DNA of 64,000 bases from RCC90-49c sp051016155 (GCA_051016155.1 CP136537.1:868001-932000); one strand, 5' to 3'; positions 27,999 through 36,440 are shown, counted from the first letter of the stretch. Numbers and translations are program-made. Notes: a model not told the origin generated them from the sequence alone.

Positions 27999-28442
27999 TT
28001 AGTTACTCCAAGGGGCTTCACCACTGATGTTAATCCCCATGCTTCTTGCTGTGCCAGCCACCATCCTCATGGCCGCGTGAGGGGTAAAGGCATTGAGGTC
28101 AGGCATCTTTAGGGTAGCTATTTCTTGTACATCTTGCCACGTTACCGTACCTATCTTTTTTCTGTTAGGCTCTGGAGATCCTTTTTTGATCTGGGCTTTG
28201 TTCATCAATAAGACAGGCGCTGGAGGAGTTTTGATGATAAAATCGAATGATTTGTCCTTGTAAACAGTAATGATCACAGGCAGCAGCTCGCCTTGCTTAT
28301 CCTGGGTTCTAGCGTTGAACTGCTTGCAGAACTCCATGATGTTGACTCCCTTACTACCTAGTGCAGGACCTAGGGAACCAGCAGGGGCGGCAGCGCCTCC
28401 TTTCACCTGTAGCTTAATGTAAACCTCAATTTCTTTTGCCAT
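27999..28442 (-). CDS. rplK: 50S ribosomal protein L11
   Basis: A 147-residue protein of the GTPase-associated centre. Typical segments: KLQVKGGAAAPAGSLGPALG, GVNIMEFCKQFNARTQ, FIIKTPPAPVLLMNKA and the C-terminal rRNA-binding TPHAAMRMVAGTARSMGI. The length is normal. Follows nusG by 29 bases. Confidence 0.97.
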   Translation of the reverse strand: MAKEIEVYIKLQVKGGAAAPAGSLGPALGSKGVNIMEFCKQFNARTQDKQGELLPVIITVYKDKSFDFIIKTPPAPVLLMNKAQIKKGSPEPNRKKIGTVTWQDVQEIATLKMPDLNAFTPHAAMRMVAGTARSMGINISGEAPWSN

Positions 28443-28471
28443 AGTTCTATTGGGTCAGAGCATTCCCTATT

Positions 28472-29029
28472 TCAGGGCAGTTTCTCTACTTGTACATAGC
28501 TGAGCTCGATGGGTGTGTTCCTTTCAAATATCTTCACTGTGACATTGAGCTTCTTACGCTCTTCAAAGACTTCTTGAATACTACCTGAAAAGCCACTGAA
28601 GGGCCCATCAATTACGTTGACCATCTCTCCAACAGCAAATGGTCTTTCAAGGTTGGGGCCACTGTCTTCAGCGTCATCTACTCTGCCTAATATTTTGTTC
28701 ACTTCAGCTGGCCTCAGTGGGACGGGGTCTTTAGTGATACCCCACCCTCTAGTGCTCAAAAATCCAAGCGCTCCTGGGACACTTTTTACTAGATGGGCCA
28801 CTCGCCCATCCGAAAGTTCAGCACAAAGGAGCATGTAGCCGGGGAAGAAATTCTTCTCTTTGGTTTTTCTCTTCCCTGCCCGCATTTCGTACACTTTCTC
28901 AACGGGAATGAGTATTTGTGTAATGTAGTCTTCGAGTTGCTGACTTGTCAACTCTGCTTCTAGGCGAGCTTTGACCTTTTTTTCTTGCCCGCTAACAACT
29001 TTAAGCACGTACCATTTTGGCTCATCCAT
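28472..29029 (-). CDS. nusG: Transcription termination/antitermination factor NusG
   Basis: A 185-residue protein. N-terminal NGN domain (KWYVLKVVSGQEKKVKARL, FFPGYMLLCAEL, VPGALGFLSTRG) binds RNA polymerase; the C-terminal KOW domain (FAVGEMVNVIDGPFSGFSG) contacts S10 or Rho. Follows secE by 28 bases, the common secE-nusG pair. Confidence 0.96.
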   Translation of the reverse strand: MDEPKWYVLKVVSGQEKKVKARLEAELTSQQLEDYITQILIPVEKVYEMRAGKRKTKEKNFFPGYMLLCAELSDGRVAHLVKSVPGALGFLSTRGWGITKDPVPLRPAEVNKILGRVDDAEDSGPNLERPFAVGEMVNVIDGPFSGFSGSIQEVFEERKKLNVTVKIFERNTPIELSYVQVEKLP

Positions 29030-29057
29030 CGTGAATGTAGTCGTTTGTTACCTCGCT

Positions 29058-29249
29058 CTAGAAAATATTATAAAACCAGGAGATGGCACCCTTGAAGACC
29101 ATGTCTATCAGGCCAATGACGATGGCAAAGATGAATGAAGCTGCCAATACTAGCGTTGAGCTTCTTTGGAGCTCGCTGTAAGAAGGCCAGGCAACCTTGT
29201 GCCTTACTTCGTCCAGAGAGCTGAGCACAAATGATTTTAGTTTTGACAT
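29058..29249 (-). CDS. secE: Preprotein translocase subunit SecE
   Basis: 63 residues with start ATG 29249 (MSKLKSFVLSSLDEV). The open frame extends to 29264 but then runs into the tRNA-Trp gene. One amphipathic helix (LDEVRHKVAWPSYSELQRSS, with the conserved VxWPS motif) precedes one membrane helix (LVLAASFIFAIVIGLIDMVF). This single-span form is normal outside gammaproteobacteria. It clamps SecY in the inner membrane. Confidence 0.94.
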   Translation of the reverse strand: MSKLKSFVLSSLDEVRHKVAWPSYSELQRSSTLVLAASFIFAIVIGLIDMVFKGAISWFYNIF

Positions 29250-29261
29250 GTTGTCTAGGTG

Positions 29262-29334
29262 CACGGGTGGAGAGATTCGAACTCCCAGCCAATGGTTTTG
29301 GAGACCACTACTCTACCAGTTGAGCTACACCCGT
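29262..29334 (-). tRNA. tRNA-Trp (CCA)
   Basis: 73 bases. Acceptor ACGGGTG pairs with CACCCGT, discriminator G, anticodon loop CTCCAAA with CCA, T arm GGAGTTCGAATCTCT-like. It lies between tuf and secE, 12 bases before the secE start, the conserved location in Bacteroidota. The CCA tail is not encoded. Confidence 0.96.
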
Positions 29335-29355
29335 ATGGTCGCCTCAAATGGTTTG

Positions 29356-29386
29356 CAAATCTATTAAAATGGTCTGTGATAAACAA
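29356..29386 (-). promoter_or_regulatory. Promoter of tRNA-Trp/secE/nusG/ribosomal operon
   Basis: Read on the minus strand: TTG (29386-29384), a 20-base spacer, then TAGATTTG (29363-29356). This is a full match to the Bacteroidota -7 element TAnnTTTG and an adequate -33 element at the right distance. The predicted start is some 14-20 bases before the tRNA, so the long operon down to rpoC can be transcribed independently of tuf. Confidence 0.7.
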
Positions 29387-29445
29387 GCACACCTCCCCTG
29401 CCGAAGAAATGTGCTTGCCGCATGAAAGGATGGAGAGTAACGTGA

Positions 29446-30633
29446 CTACTCAATGATTTCAGTCACCTGCCCTGCGCCTACTGTTCTGCCTCCTTCTCGG
29501 ATGGCGAAACGCAACCCTTTTTCCATCGCTATTTCGTTGATCAGCTCTATTTCGAGCGTTACGTTGTCTCCAGGCATCACCATTTCAACGCCTTCGGGTA
29601 AACTCACTTCTCCAGTGACGTCAGTAGTTCTAAAGTAGAACTGAGGTCTATATTTTTTGAAGAAAGGAGTGTGACGCCCTCCTTCTTCTTTAGAAAGGAC
29701 ATACACTTCCGCTTTGAACTTGCGGTGAGGCGTCACAGACTTGGGCTTACAGATAATCATCCCTCGGGAGATATCTTTTTTGTCGATACCACGCAATAAC
29801 AAGCCTACGTTATCTCCAGCCTCTCCTCTGTCTAGAATCTTCCTGAACATCTCAACACCAGTTACAGTAGAGGTCAAGTCTTCTGCGCCCATCCCTATAA
29901 TCTCAACGGGGTCTCCTGAATTGATTACTCCTCTTTCAATCCTGCCTGTGGCTACCGTTCCACGACCTGTGATAGAGAACACATCTTCTACTGGCATCAA
30001 GAAATCTTGGTCAACGAGCCTTTCTGGGATAGGAATGTGCTCGTCTACTGCGTTCATCAACTCGTCTACCGTTTTTACCCATTGGTCTTCGCCATTGAGC
30101 GCCCCTAGTGCAGAGCCTTGAATGACTGGGGTGTTGTCCCCATCAAACTTATACGCACTAAGCAATTCCCTTACTTCCATTTCCACCAGTTCCAATAGCT
30201 CAGGATCGTCTACGGCATCTACCTTGTTGAGAAACACGACTAGCTTAGGCACACCTACTTGAGAAGCCAGCAAAATATGCTCTCTCGTTTGAGGCATAGG
30301 CCCATCAGTGGCAGCTACTACCAGAATAGCTCCGTCCATTTGCGCAGCTCCTGTCACCATGTTTTTTACATAGTCAGCGTGGCCAGGGCAGTCCACGTGG
30401 GCATAGTGCCGCTTATCTGTCTGGTATTCTATGTGCGAAGTATTAATAGTGATCCCTCTTTCTTTCTCTTCAGGGGCATTATCTATCGAGCTAAAGTCTC
30501 TCTTGGCAGCGAGTCCTTTGTTAGACAAAACAGAAGAGATAGCAGCTGTTAAAGTGGTTTTACCGTGGTCAACGTGGCCAATCGTGCCAATGTTGACGTG
30601 GGGCTTGGAACGATCAAAACTTTCTTTTGCCAT
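29446..30633 (-). CDS. tuf: Translation elongation factor Tu
   Basis: 395 residues. GTPase motifs: GHVDHGKTTLTAAI (P-loop), the switch Thr region GITINTSHIEYQT, DCPGHADYVKNM, and NKVDAVDD. Domains 2 and 3 follow with the usual RGTVATGRIERG and the C-terminal GGRTVGAGQVTEI. It delivers aminoacyl-tRNA to the ribosome. It is the only tuf copy in this window. Confidence 0.98.
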   Translation of the reverse strand: MAKESFDRSKPHVNIGTIGHVDHGKTTLTAAISSVLSNKGLAAKRDFSSIDNAPEEKERGITINTSHIEYQTDKRHYAHVDCPGHADYVKNMVTGAAQMDGAILVVAATDGPMPQTREHILLASQVGVPKLVVFLNKVDAVDDPELLELVEMEVRELLSAYKFDGDNTPVIQGSALGALNGEDQWVKTVDELMNAVDEHIPIPERLVDQDFLMPVEDVFSITGRGTVATGRIERGVINSGDPVEIIGMGAEDLTSTVTGVEMFRKILDRGEAGDNVGLLLRGIDKKDISRGMIICKPKSVTPHRKFKAEVYVLSKEEGGRHTPFFKKYRPQFYFRTTDVTGEVSLPEGVEMVMPGDNVTLEIELINEIAMEKGLRFAIREGGRTVGAGQVTEIIE

Positions 30634-30660
30634 GCTTAAAAACTTTTATTGGGTTTGAGA

Positions 30661-30668
30661 CAAATATA
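30661..30668 (-). promoter_or_regulatory. Possible -7 element for tuf
   Basis: TATATTTG on the minus strand matches TAnnTTTG and lies 28 bases before the tuf ATG, between tRNA-Thr and tuf. No -33 TTG is found at the proper distance (the nearest is 12 bases away), so activity is uncertain. Confidence 0.4.
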
Positions 30669-30755
30669 ATTAAAGTAATTCAATCCAGTGCACAGAGCCT
30701 CGGCAGATGGAGTGGTCATCCAGACTGGCTCATCAACGCAACCAACCATTGACTG

Positions 30756-30827
30756 AGCCAATGACGGGATTTGAACCCGTGACCCCTTCCTTACCAAGGA
30801 AGTACTCTACCACTGAGCTACATCGGC
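30756..30827 (-). tRNA. tRNA-Thr (GGT)
   Basis: 72 bases. Acceptor GCCGATG pairs with CATTGGC, anticodon arm ACTTCCTTGGTAAGGAAG with GGT, T arm CGGGTTCAAATCCCG. Third in the tRNA-Tyr/Gly/Thr series before tuf. Confidence 0.96.
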
Positions 30828-30835
30828 CTAGAAAG

Positions 30836-30908
30836 AGCGGAAGACGAGGGTCGAACTCGCGACCTACAGCTTGGAAGGCTGTCGCTCTACCAACTGAGCT
30901 ACTTCCGC
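30836..30908 (-). tRNA. tRNA-Gly (TCC)
   Basis: 73 bases. Acceptor GCGGAAG pairs with CTTCCGC, anticodon arm GACAGCCTTCCAAGCTGTA with TCC, T arm CGAGTTCGACCCTCG. Only 8 bases separate it from tRNA-Thr, so they are processed from one precursor. Confidence 0.96.
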
Positions 30909-30999
30909 TTTTCATGAAAGGTACAAGTAATTGCCTGTGCAGTACTTCCGTATCCTTTCGATACATTGTATAGCTATGGCGCAGTAGTGCGGTGGCGTG

Positions 31000-31082
31000 T
31001 GGGGAGGGTAGGATTCGAACCTACGTAGCTGCAAAGCAACGGATTTACAGTCCGCCCCATTTAACCACTCTGGCACCTCCCC
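31000..31082 (-). tRNA. tRNA-Tyr (GTA)
   Basis: 83 bases with the long variable arm of class II tRNAs. Acceptor GGGGAGG pairs with CCTCCCC, anticodon arm GCGGACTGTAAATCCGT with GTA, T arm GTAGGTTCGAATCCTAC. First gene of the tRNA cluster ahead of tuf. Confidence 0.96.
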
Positions 31083-31134
31083 TGGTTGATCACCCCTCTA
31101 GCGCATGCTGCAAGCCATGCCAAGCGATGAATCA

Positions 31135-31165
31135 CAAAACTAGGTGTTTTTTTATTTTGTTCAAA
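31135..31165 (-). promoter_or_regulatory. Promoter of the tRNA-Tyr/Gly/Thr(-tuf) cluster
   Basis: Minus strand: TTTG (31165-31162), 19-base spacer, TAGTTTTG (31142-31135). Both elements match the Bacteroidota housekeeping consensus exactly. The tRNA-Tyr 5' end lies about 50 bases downstream. Confidence 0.75.
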
Positions 31166-31212
31166 TTGCCTACTTTAGAAAGTGCTTAGGGCGATTTTAT
31201 TGCGTTCTTTAG

Positions 31213-31328
31213 GAGACCATTGCATTATTGGGCGATTTGCTGATTGCGTGATTTAGATGCCTTTTTAGGTCTGTAAGGGCACATTTTTAAGTGCTGTCAG
31301 AATATCGGTAGCATTTTGCAACAGTCTC
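31213..31328 (+). repeat. Dispersed MITE-like element, copy D (best preserved)
   Basis: 116 bases, from GAGACCATTGCATTATTGGG to GCATTTTGCAACAGTCTC. The two ends are imperfect inverted repeats (GAGACCATTGCATTAT versus GAGACTGTTGCAAAAT, 12 of 16 equal). The interior has GGGCACATTTTTAAGTGCTG, which can fold as a small hairpin. Upstream of it, 31166-31212 shows nothing; after it, 31329-31640 has no recognised gene. Confidence 0.75.
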
Positions 31329-31641
31329 ATCAGGTGATGGTTGGGTGATTTACCAGCTAATCTAGTGATCCTATGATCAGCGCGCTACACAAGTGAAGGG
31401 GCTGAGTATCCACTATATTGCTATCCATTCCCGTAGCTGCAGCGCATCTACGTTTTCACTAAATTTTTCAACTTGGGACAGCAAAGAGTTTTTCACAGAG
31501 AGAGATAACAGAGATGGGTAGTAACTTTTTAATACATGGTTTTGTTACGAGTAAGGAGTAGTCTTTGGGCTACAGAGCCTACCCTCTTTAACAAAAAAGT
31601 GATTAGTTGATAAGGGCCTATTATGCACTGCTTTCTATCGC

Positions 31642-31649
31642 TAGCTTTG
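31642..31649 (+). promoter_or_regulatory. Possible -7 element for the lipoprotein gene
   Basis: TAGCTTTG matches TAnnTTTG, 75 bases before the ATG. No good -33 element at 19-21 bases is seen. Confidence 0.3.
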
Positions 31650-31723
31650 TGAATACAACAATTTACTCATTCATGATCATTTTTAGTACATATAACCAAA
31701 CCACAAATGCAAAAACTAAAGTT

Positions 31724-32251
31724 ATGCATAAAAAATTCATATTATTATTCACGATGTTGTTGATCACGATGTTGGGTGCAGGGTGTAACTCAAAGTCACC
31801 CAAAAAGCCTAGAAAACACCTGTCGTCAGAAAACCAAAACAATGATGATCTCACACCAGACCAAGCTTACATTGGTCGACCTGACACTCCAGTAACATCT
31901 GATGTTTCAGCAGCTAGAGAGAGGAAGATACGTGAAGCACTTGAACAGCCAGAGGCAAAAGAGAAAATACAGCGAAGAGAATTCTGCATGCTGTCTCTTC
32001 TTAGGCATCTAGGGGCGAGTTCTGAAGAAGTGTTGCAAGAAGTTAAGGAAGCAACTCATTCAAAACTCGAACTTCACACGAAAATAATTTCAGAATCAGG
32101 GGCTACGGATATAGCTCCCGACTTTGAAGACATGATTGTAAAAACTCTGCAAGAAAGATATCCTGCAGGAACACCAGCCCAGTTGCTTAGAAATTTTGCA
32201 AAAAGTGAGGTAGAGCTAATGAAGCTTATGTTACGAGCAGCTAATGGTTAA
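31724..32251 (+). CDS. Hypothetical lipoprotein
   Basis: 175 residues from ATG 31724, chosen because it opens with a lipoprotein signal (MHKKFILLFTMLLITMLGAG, then the lipid-carrying Cys). The open frame extends upstream to a TTG at 31607, but that part lacks signal features. The mature protein is hydrophilic and mostly helical, with Lys/Pro/Ser after the Cys, then charged stretches (AARERKIREALEQPEAKEK) and a C-terminal helix (LLRNFAKSEVELMKLMLRAA). No known family was recognised. The absence of Asp after the Cys says little in this phylum. It precedes the cysteine desulfurase gene by 64 bases, which may be chance. Confidence 0.65.
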   Translation: MHKKFILLFTMLLITMLGAGCNSKSPKKPRKHLSSENQNNDDLTPDQAYIGRPDTPVTSDVSAARERKIREALEQPEAKEKIQRREFCMLSLLRHLGASSEEVLQEVKEATHSKLELHTKIISESGATDIAPDFEDMIVKTLQERYPAGTPAQLLRNFAKSEVELMKLMLRAANG

Positions 32252-32315
32252 GTCAAAAATTTCTATTAGTCTGAATAGGTAGTTCCGCACAGTCACGAAA
32301 CCACCCAACCCACCC

Positions 32316-33470
32316 ATGAACGTCTATTTGGACAATGCAGCCACTACCCCATTGGCCCCAGAGGTGCTCGAAGCCATGCTACCATACATGCGTACGCTAT
32401 GTGGGAGTCCCTCCTCTATCCACAGCCATGGGCGAAAAGCCAAAGCAGCCATAGAAAAGGCCCGTAAGCAGGTGGCCTCTTTGCTTAATGTAGCTCCTTC
32501 AGAAATTTTTTTTACTTCTGGAGGCACTGAAGGCAACAACATGGCTCTTCGCGGCAGTGTGGTAGCAGCAGGGATCACCCATGTTATTACTTCCCCTTTA
32601 GAGCACCATGCCGTCCTTCACCCCCTAGCGCAAATGGTCCAAGCAGGCCAGGTGCAATTACACAAAGTCGAGATAGACGCCCAAGGTGGCCTCCAGTATG
32701 ATCACTTGGAGCATTTACTGCAAATCCATAGCCCAGCCCTGGTGAGTTTAATGCATGCCAACAACGAAATAGGCAATTTCAACGATCTCACACGGATTGG
32801 GACACTTTGCCAAACGTATGGTGCTATCTTTCACACAGACGCTGTGCAGACTATTGGCCATTGTACGATGGATTTGCAGACCCTGCCCGTGCATTTAGCG
32901 GTAGGCTCTGCCCATAAGTTTCATGGTCCTAAAGGGGCAGGGGTGGTCTACATCAGTGGAGATATCCAGGTAGCGCCACTCATGTATGGAGGGGCCCAAG
33001 AAAGGAACATGCGGGGAGGCACTGAAAATGTACCTGGCATTGTGGGGCTAAGCAAGGCCCTCGAGATAGCTCATCTAGGGATGGAACAAGACCAGCAGTA
33101 TGTGCAAGGCCTCAAAGATCGCATGATTGATCGTTTACGAACGCATATTCCTGGCGTTGCGTTCAATGGCAACAGTGCCCAAACCGAAGCAAGTCTGTAT
33201 ACCCTTCTGAGTGTGCGCTTACCCCCTGCAGATAGCCATGATATGCTAGTGTTTAACCTGGATATCAAGCACATTGCTGCGTCAGTGGGGAGCGCGTGTG
33301 CCAGTGGTAGCCATGTGGGCTCTCATGTCCTATCAGCCTTGGGGACTGATGAGCAGGCAGGCACAGTACGCTTCTCTTTCAGCAAGTATAACACGGCTGA
33401 AGAGGTAGACTATGCTGCTGACCAGCTGGCTATGCGCTGTCAACCTGCTACCCGTCTTCAAACGCTATAG
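32316..33470 (+). CDS. iscS: Cysteine desulfurase (class V aminotransferase, IscS/NifS type)
   Basis: 384 residues. It takes sulfur from cysteine for iron-sulfur clusters and tRNA thiolation. Features: VYLDNAATTPLAPEVLEAM start, TSGGTEGNNMAL, PLEHHAV (PLP-stacking His), HTDAVQTIGH, the PLP-binding Lys in SAHKFHGPKGAG (about residue 201), and the catalytic Cys in SVGSACASGSHVGS (about 326). The long Cys loop and length place it in the IscS/NifS group, not SufS. No iscU or suf genes are adjacent. IscS and NifS cannot be told apart from sequence alone. Confidence 0.92.
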   Translation: MNVYLDNAATTPLAPEVLEAMLPYMRTLCGSPSSIHSHGRKAKAAIEKARKQVASLLNVAPSEIFFTSGGTEGNNMALRGSVVAAGITHVITSPLEHHAVLHPLAQMVQAGQVQLHKVEIDAQGGLQYDHLEHLLQIHSPALVSLMHANNEIGNFNDLTRIGTLCQTYGAIFHTDAVQTIGHCTMDLQTLPVHLAVGSAHKFHGPKGAGVVYISGDIQVAPLMYGGAQERNMRGGTENVPGIVGLSKALEIAHLGMEQDQQYVQGLKDRMIDRLRTHIPGVAFNGNSAQTEASLYTLLSVRLPPADSHDMLVFNLDIKHIAASVGSACASGSHVGSHVLSALGTDEQAGTVRFSFSKYNTAEEVDYAADQLAMRCQPATRLQTL

Positions 33471-33534
33471 TTTCTATCTGAAATAAACTGACTCATAGCC
33501 GCTATTGTACTATGCACCGTATATTTGTTGCCAA

Positions 33535-34167
33535 ATGATGAAGAATCCCTGGAAATATTACCTCATTGCCCTCGCTGTCATCCTTATTGACCAAGCTTTT
33601 AAGTTATGGGTCCATTTTAACATGGACATGGGCCAACACGGGGCTATTCAAATATTAGGGAACTGGCTGAAAATTCACTACACCCTCAACCCTGGAATGG
33701 CTTTTGGCATTCAGTTTGGGTTCAAGTATGACAAGCTACTCCTAACCTTGGGGCGTATTTTAGCCACCTGGATGATAGGTCGATACATTTGGCGACTGCT
33801 ACAAGAGCAACATATCCCTGCGCTGTTACTATGGGGCTGGGCGCTTATCTTAGGAGGAGCTATTGGCAATGTGATTGACAGCACATTTTACGCAGTGTTG
33901 CTGGGTAATGCACCACGCAACGCCCCTATCACCTGGTTCTATGGTCAAGTGATCGACATGATTTATCTGGACATTATAGAAGCTCAACTACCGACATGGC
34001 TGCCCTTTGTAGGGGGTGGTTATCTGTCTTTGTTCCCCATCTTTAACATTGCAGATATGGCCATTTTTGCAGGGGTAGTAGCGATTCTGTGGACCGGAAG
34101 AAGAGAAATTGCCCCTTCCGAGGAGCCTCATGATTCCGGTGACCCAATACCTCACCAACTTTCTTGA
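33535..34167 (+). CDS. lspA: Signal peptidase II (lipoprotein)
   Basis: About 210 residues, start at the paired ATG 33535/33538 (MMKNPWKYYLIALAVILID); an earlier TTG at 33505 is less likely. Four membrane segments. The two catalytic Asp lie in GGAIGNVIDS and FPIFNIADMAIF. It cuts lipoprotein signals in the inner membrane, and several lipoprotein substrates occur in this window. It is somewhat longer than the usual about 165-200 residues because of an insertion between the last two conserved blocks, and has a hydrophilic tail. Ends 16 bases before the convergent murC. Confidence 0.93.
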   Translation: MMKNPWKYYLIALAVILIDQAFKLWVHFNMDMGQHGAIQILGNWLKIHYTLNPGMAFGIQFGFKYDKLLLTLGRILATWMIGRYIWRLLQEQHIPALLLWGWALILGGAIGNVIDSTFYAVLLGNAPRNAPITWFYGQVIDMIYLDIIEAQLPTWLPFVGGGYLSLFPIFNIADMAIFAGVVAILWTGRREIAPSEEPHDSGDPIPHQLS

Positions 34168-34183
34168 CTGGACAAGGCATCAA

Positions 34184-35578
34184 CTAGTCCCTGCGCGTCA
34201 ATAAGCCCTCTTTTATGCATGGAATGCACTTGTAGATATCACCTGCGCCAATAGTAACGACAAGTTCAGGCGGGCCATATTGATTGATAACATTCATCAG
34301 CTGTGCTTTCGTGCACAGGCACTTTTGAGCAAGCGTCATCTGATCCAGTATACAAGCAGAAGTCACCCCCTCAATAGGAGCCTCACGTGCAGGATAAATG
34401 TCTAGTAAGAAAACACGATCTGCCAGGTCCAAGCTGTGTGCAAACTCACTAGCAAAGTCTCGGGTTCTAGTATACAAGTGCGGTTGAAAGATCGCCGTCA
34501 CTTTTTTATCAGGATACAAGGCACGAATGGTATGCATCAAAGCAGTAATCTCTGTAGGATGATGCGCATAGTCGTCCAAAAAAATTAGCCGCTCGTTGCG
34601 CAGAATGTAATTGAAGCGGCGCTCCACACCTTGAAAGGTAGCCATACCCTCGCGAATAGCCTCAGGAGACACGTCTAGCCGCAGACAAGCGGTAATCACT
34701 GCCAGGGTATTCTCCACACTATGATAACCAGGTACAACTAGGCGCAGCTCCTTGATAGTCACTGCCTTGCTTACATAATCAAAATAGAAATCTCCTTCTT
34801 GAATACGAACGTTATCTGCACTGACTGTAGCGTCAGTCAAGGCATACTGTGTGAGCTGGGCCGGGGCAGCCTCCGTACTAAATAGCTGTTGTACAGCCTT
34901 CTGGTGTACAATAGCCTGGCCAGTAGTAGGCACTCGTGCAAGAAAGGTCCTGAACGCCTCGTGGAGGGTGGATCCGTCTTTATAAATATCGAGATGGTCT
35001 GGATCAACCGTAGTAACAATAGCTAGATCAGGCTGTAGCTGTAAAAAAGACCGATCAAACTCATCTGCCTCTACCACCATAAGAGTGTCTGGGTGGGCTT
35101 GTCCGCGCATGATCAAATTAGAGGCATGCCCTTGAACAATGCCGCCTACAAAAGCTACCATATCCCTTCCAGCGTTATGTAAGATATGTGCTGCCAGCGA
35201 AGAGGTAATGGTCTTTCCGTGCGTGCCTGCCACTGCCAGTGTCAAGTGGTGTTGTGAAATCATCCCCAGCACTGCAGCTCGTTTGTGCAGCGTGTAGCCA
35301 TGGTCAGTAAGATATCTGAGTACTTGGTTATGAGAAGTAATGGCAGGTGTGTATACAACAAGGCTTTGGTCCTTGTGTTGTAAAATCTCTTGAGGAATAG
35401 CCTCTATCTGGTCTTCAAAGTGGATTGCAATCCCCTCTTGGCTGAGCTGATGGGTCAGTGCAGTAGCTGTTCGGTCATAACCAAATACCGACTTACGCTG
35501 CGCGCTGAACCACCGAGCCAAGGCACTCATCCCAATGCCTCCAATCCCTATAAAATAAACGTATTGATAATTTTTCAT
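34184..35578 (-). CDS. murC: UDP-N-acetylmuramate--L-alanine ligase
   Basis: 464 residues. First amino acid addition to the peptidoglycan precursor, ATP-dependent, cytoplasmic. N-terminal Rossmann motif YFIGIGGIGMSALARWF, P-loop AGTHGKTITSSLAAHIL (about 112-120; the usual GKTTT is GKTIT here), VVEADEFDRSFL, DDYAHHPTEI and IFQPHLYTRTRDF. Together with murB (57724) and the amidase this shows that the organism makes peptidoglycan. murC is usually in a dcw cluster; here it stands alone between lspA and an IS remnant. Confidence 0.96.
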   Translation of the reverse strand: MKNYQYVYFIGIGGIGMSALARWFSAQRKSVFGYDRTATALTHQLSQEGIAIHFEDQIEAIPQEILQHKDQSLVVYTPAITSHNQVLRYLTDHGYTLHKRAAVLGMISQHHLTLAVAGTHGKTITSSLAAHILHNAGRDMVAFVGGIVQGHASNLIMRGQAHPDTLMVVEADEFDRSFLQLQPDLAIVTTVDPDHLDIYKDGSTLHEAFRTFLARVPTTGQAIVHQKAVQQLFSTEAAPAQLTQYALTDATVSADNVRIQEGDFYFDYVSKAVTIKELRLVVPGYHSVENTLAVITACLRLDVSPEAIREGMATFQGVERRFNYILRNERLIFLDDYAHHPTEITALMHTIRALYPDKKVTAIFQPHLYTRTRDFASEFAHSLDLADRVFLLDIYPAREAPIEGVTSACILDQMTLAQKCLCTKAQLMNVINQYGPPELVVTIGAGDIYKCIPCIKEGLLTRRD

Positions 35579-35601
35579 GGAGTATCAACTGACCTTCGTC
35601 C

Positions 35602-35609
35602 CAAAATTA
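35602..35609 (-). promoter_or_regulatory. Possible -7 element for murC
   Basis: TAATTTTG on the minus strand matches TAnnTTTG, 24 bases before the murC ATG. No clear TTG at 19-21 bases upstream. Confidence 0.3.
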
Positions 35610-35639
35610 GATCCAACTTAAATAGAACTTTTATAAATC

Positions 35640-36440
35640 AAAATCACACCTGATCGCCTTCTGCTTGGCTCTCTCCAGGGCTCAGCTTGCGGATCAATTT
35701 TTCATCCTCAGTCCAGCAGCTCCCTGCACCAATCGTCTAGGCTCCACGTCTTGCAAGAAAAGAGAGGCCCGAAAATAGCCACTTCCTTGCCTTGGTTAAA
35801 AACAACTCACAGGCATGGTTTTCCAGTTTCCCTTTGTACGCTGGCCCTCTCTCTGTTAGGATGCGTAAGATAGGTACCCCTTACTGTTCATACCAAGGGA
35901 GCACGCAATCATTGAGCATAGCAGCGCTCGTTATCGCTGTCTTTTCATTTTAGCGCTTGCAATCAGCTACACGTGTGTAAGACTCAATGTAGACTTGACC
36001 ATAGACCTTGCCAATACCCTTAAAGTGTCCTACATAGTAGGTGTCCTGACACCCTAGATAGCCTGGATGCTCCGTATCGATCTCTCCATGGGCTTCCTTA
36101 TCACGCTGACGCTTCTCCATGGCCTGGAGCTGGCTCTCAGTGAGCACAAGGCCTTCTTGAGCCATCTTCCCTTCTAAGGTCTGAAGGCTCTTTTTGATAT
36201 TGTTCAACTCGTTTCGGAGCCAAATAGAGCGAACGCCACCAGGGGAAACAATAATACCTTGCTTTTTGAGCTCGTTAGCAACTCTAAGTTGGCCGTAAGC
36301 AGGAAAGTCAGTGGCCATTTGAAAGACTGCTTTTTCAACAGCGGGCTCTACTCTATTAGCCAGGATAGGCTTTTTGCGACTGATCTCTAGCAATGCTTCT
36401 TGCCCTCCTGTCTCAAAGAGCTCTTTAAAACTGACCTCCC
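35640..36440 (-). pseudogene. IS481-like transposase remnant
   Basis: The 147-codon frame (36393-35950) has a helix-turn-helix region (ATDFPAYGQLRVANELKKQG) and a DDE start (YLGCQDTYYVGHFKGIGKVY, IESYTRVA). Homology continues at both sides: upstream VSFKELFETGGQEALLEISR reaches 36434, and downstream TSAAMLNDCVLPWYEQ, a stop, GVPILRILTERGPAYKGKLE extends to about 35810. So the gene has at least one frame disruption, one stop, and lacks the last part with the catalytic Glu. It is dead. The remaining sequence towards murC shows no clear coding signal. Confidence 0.75.
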
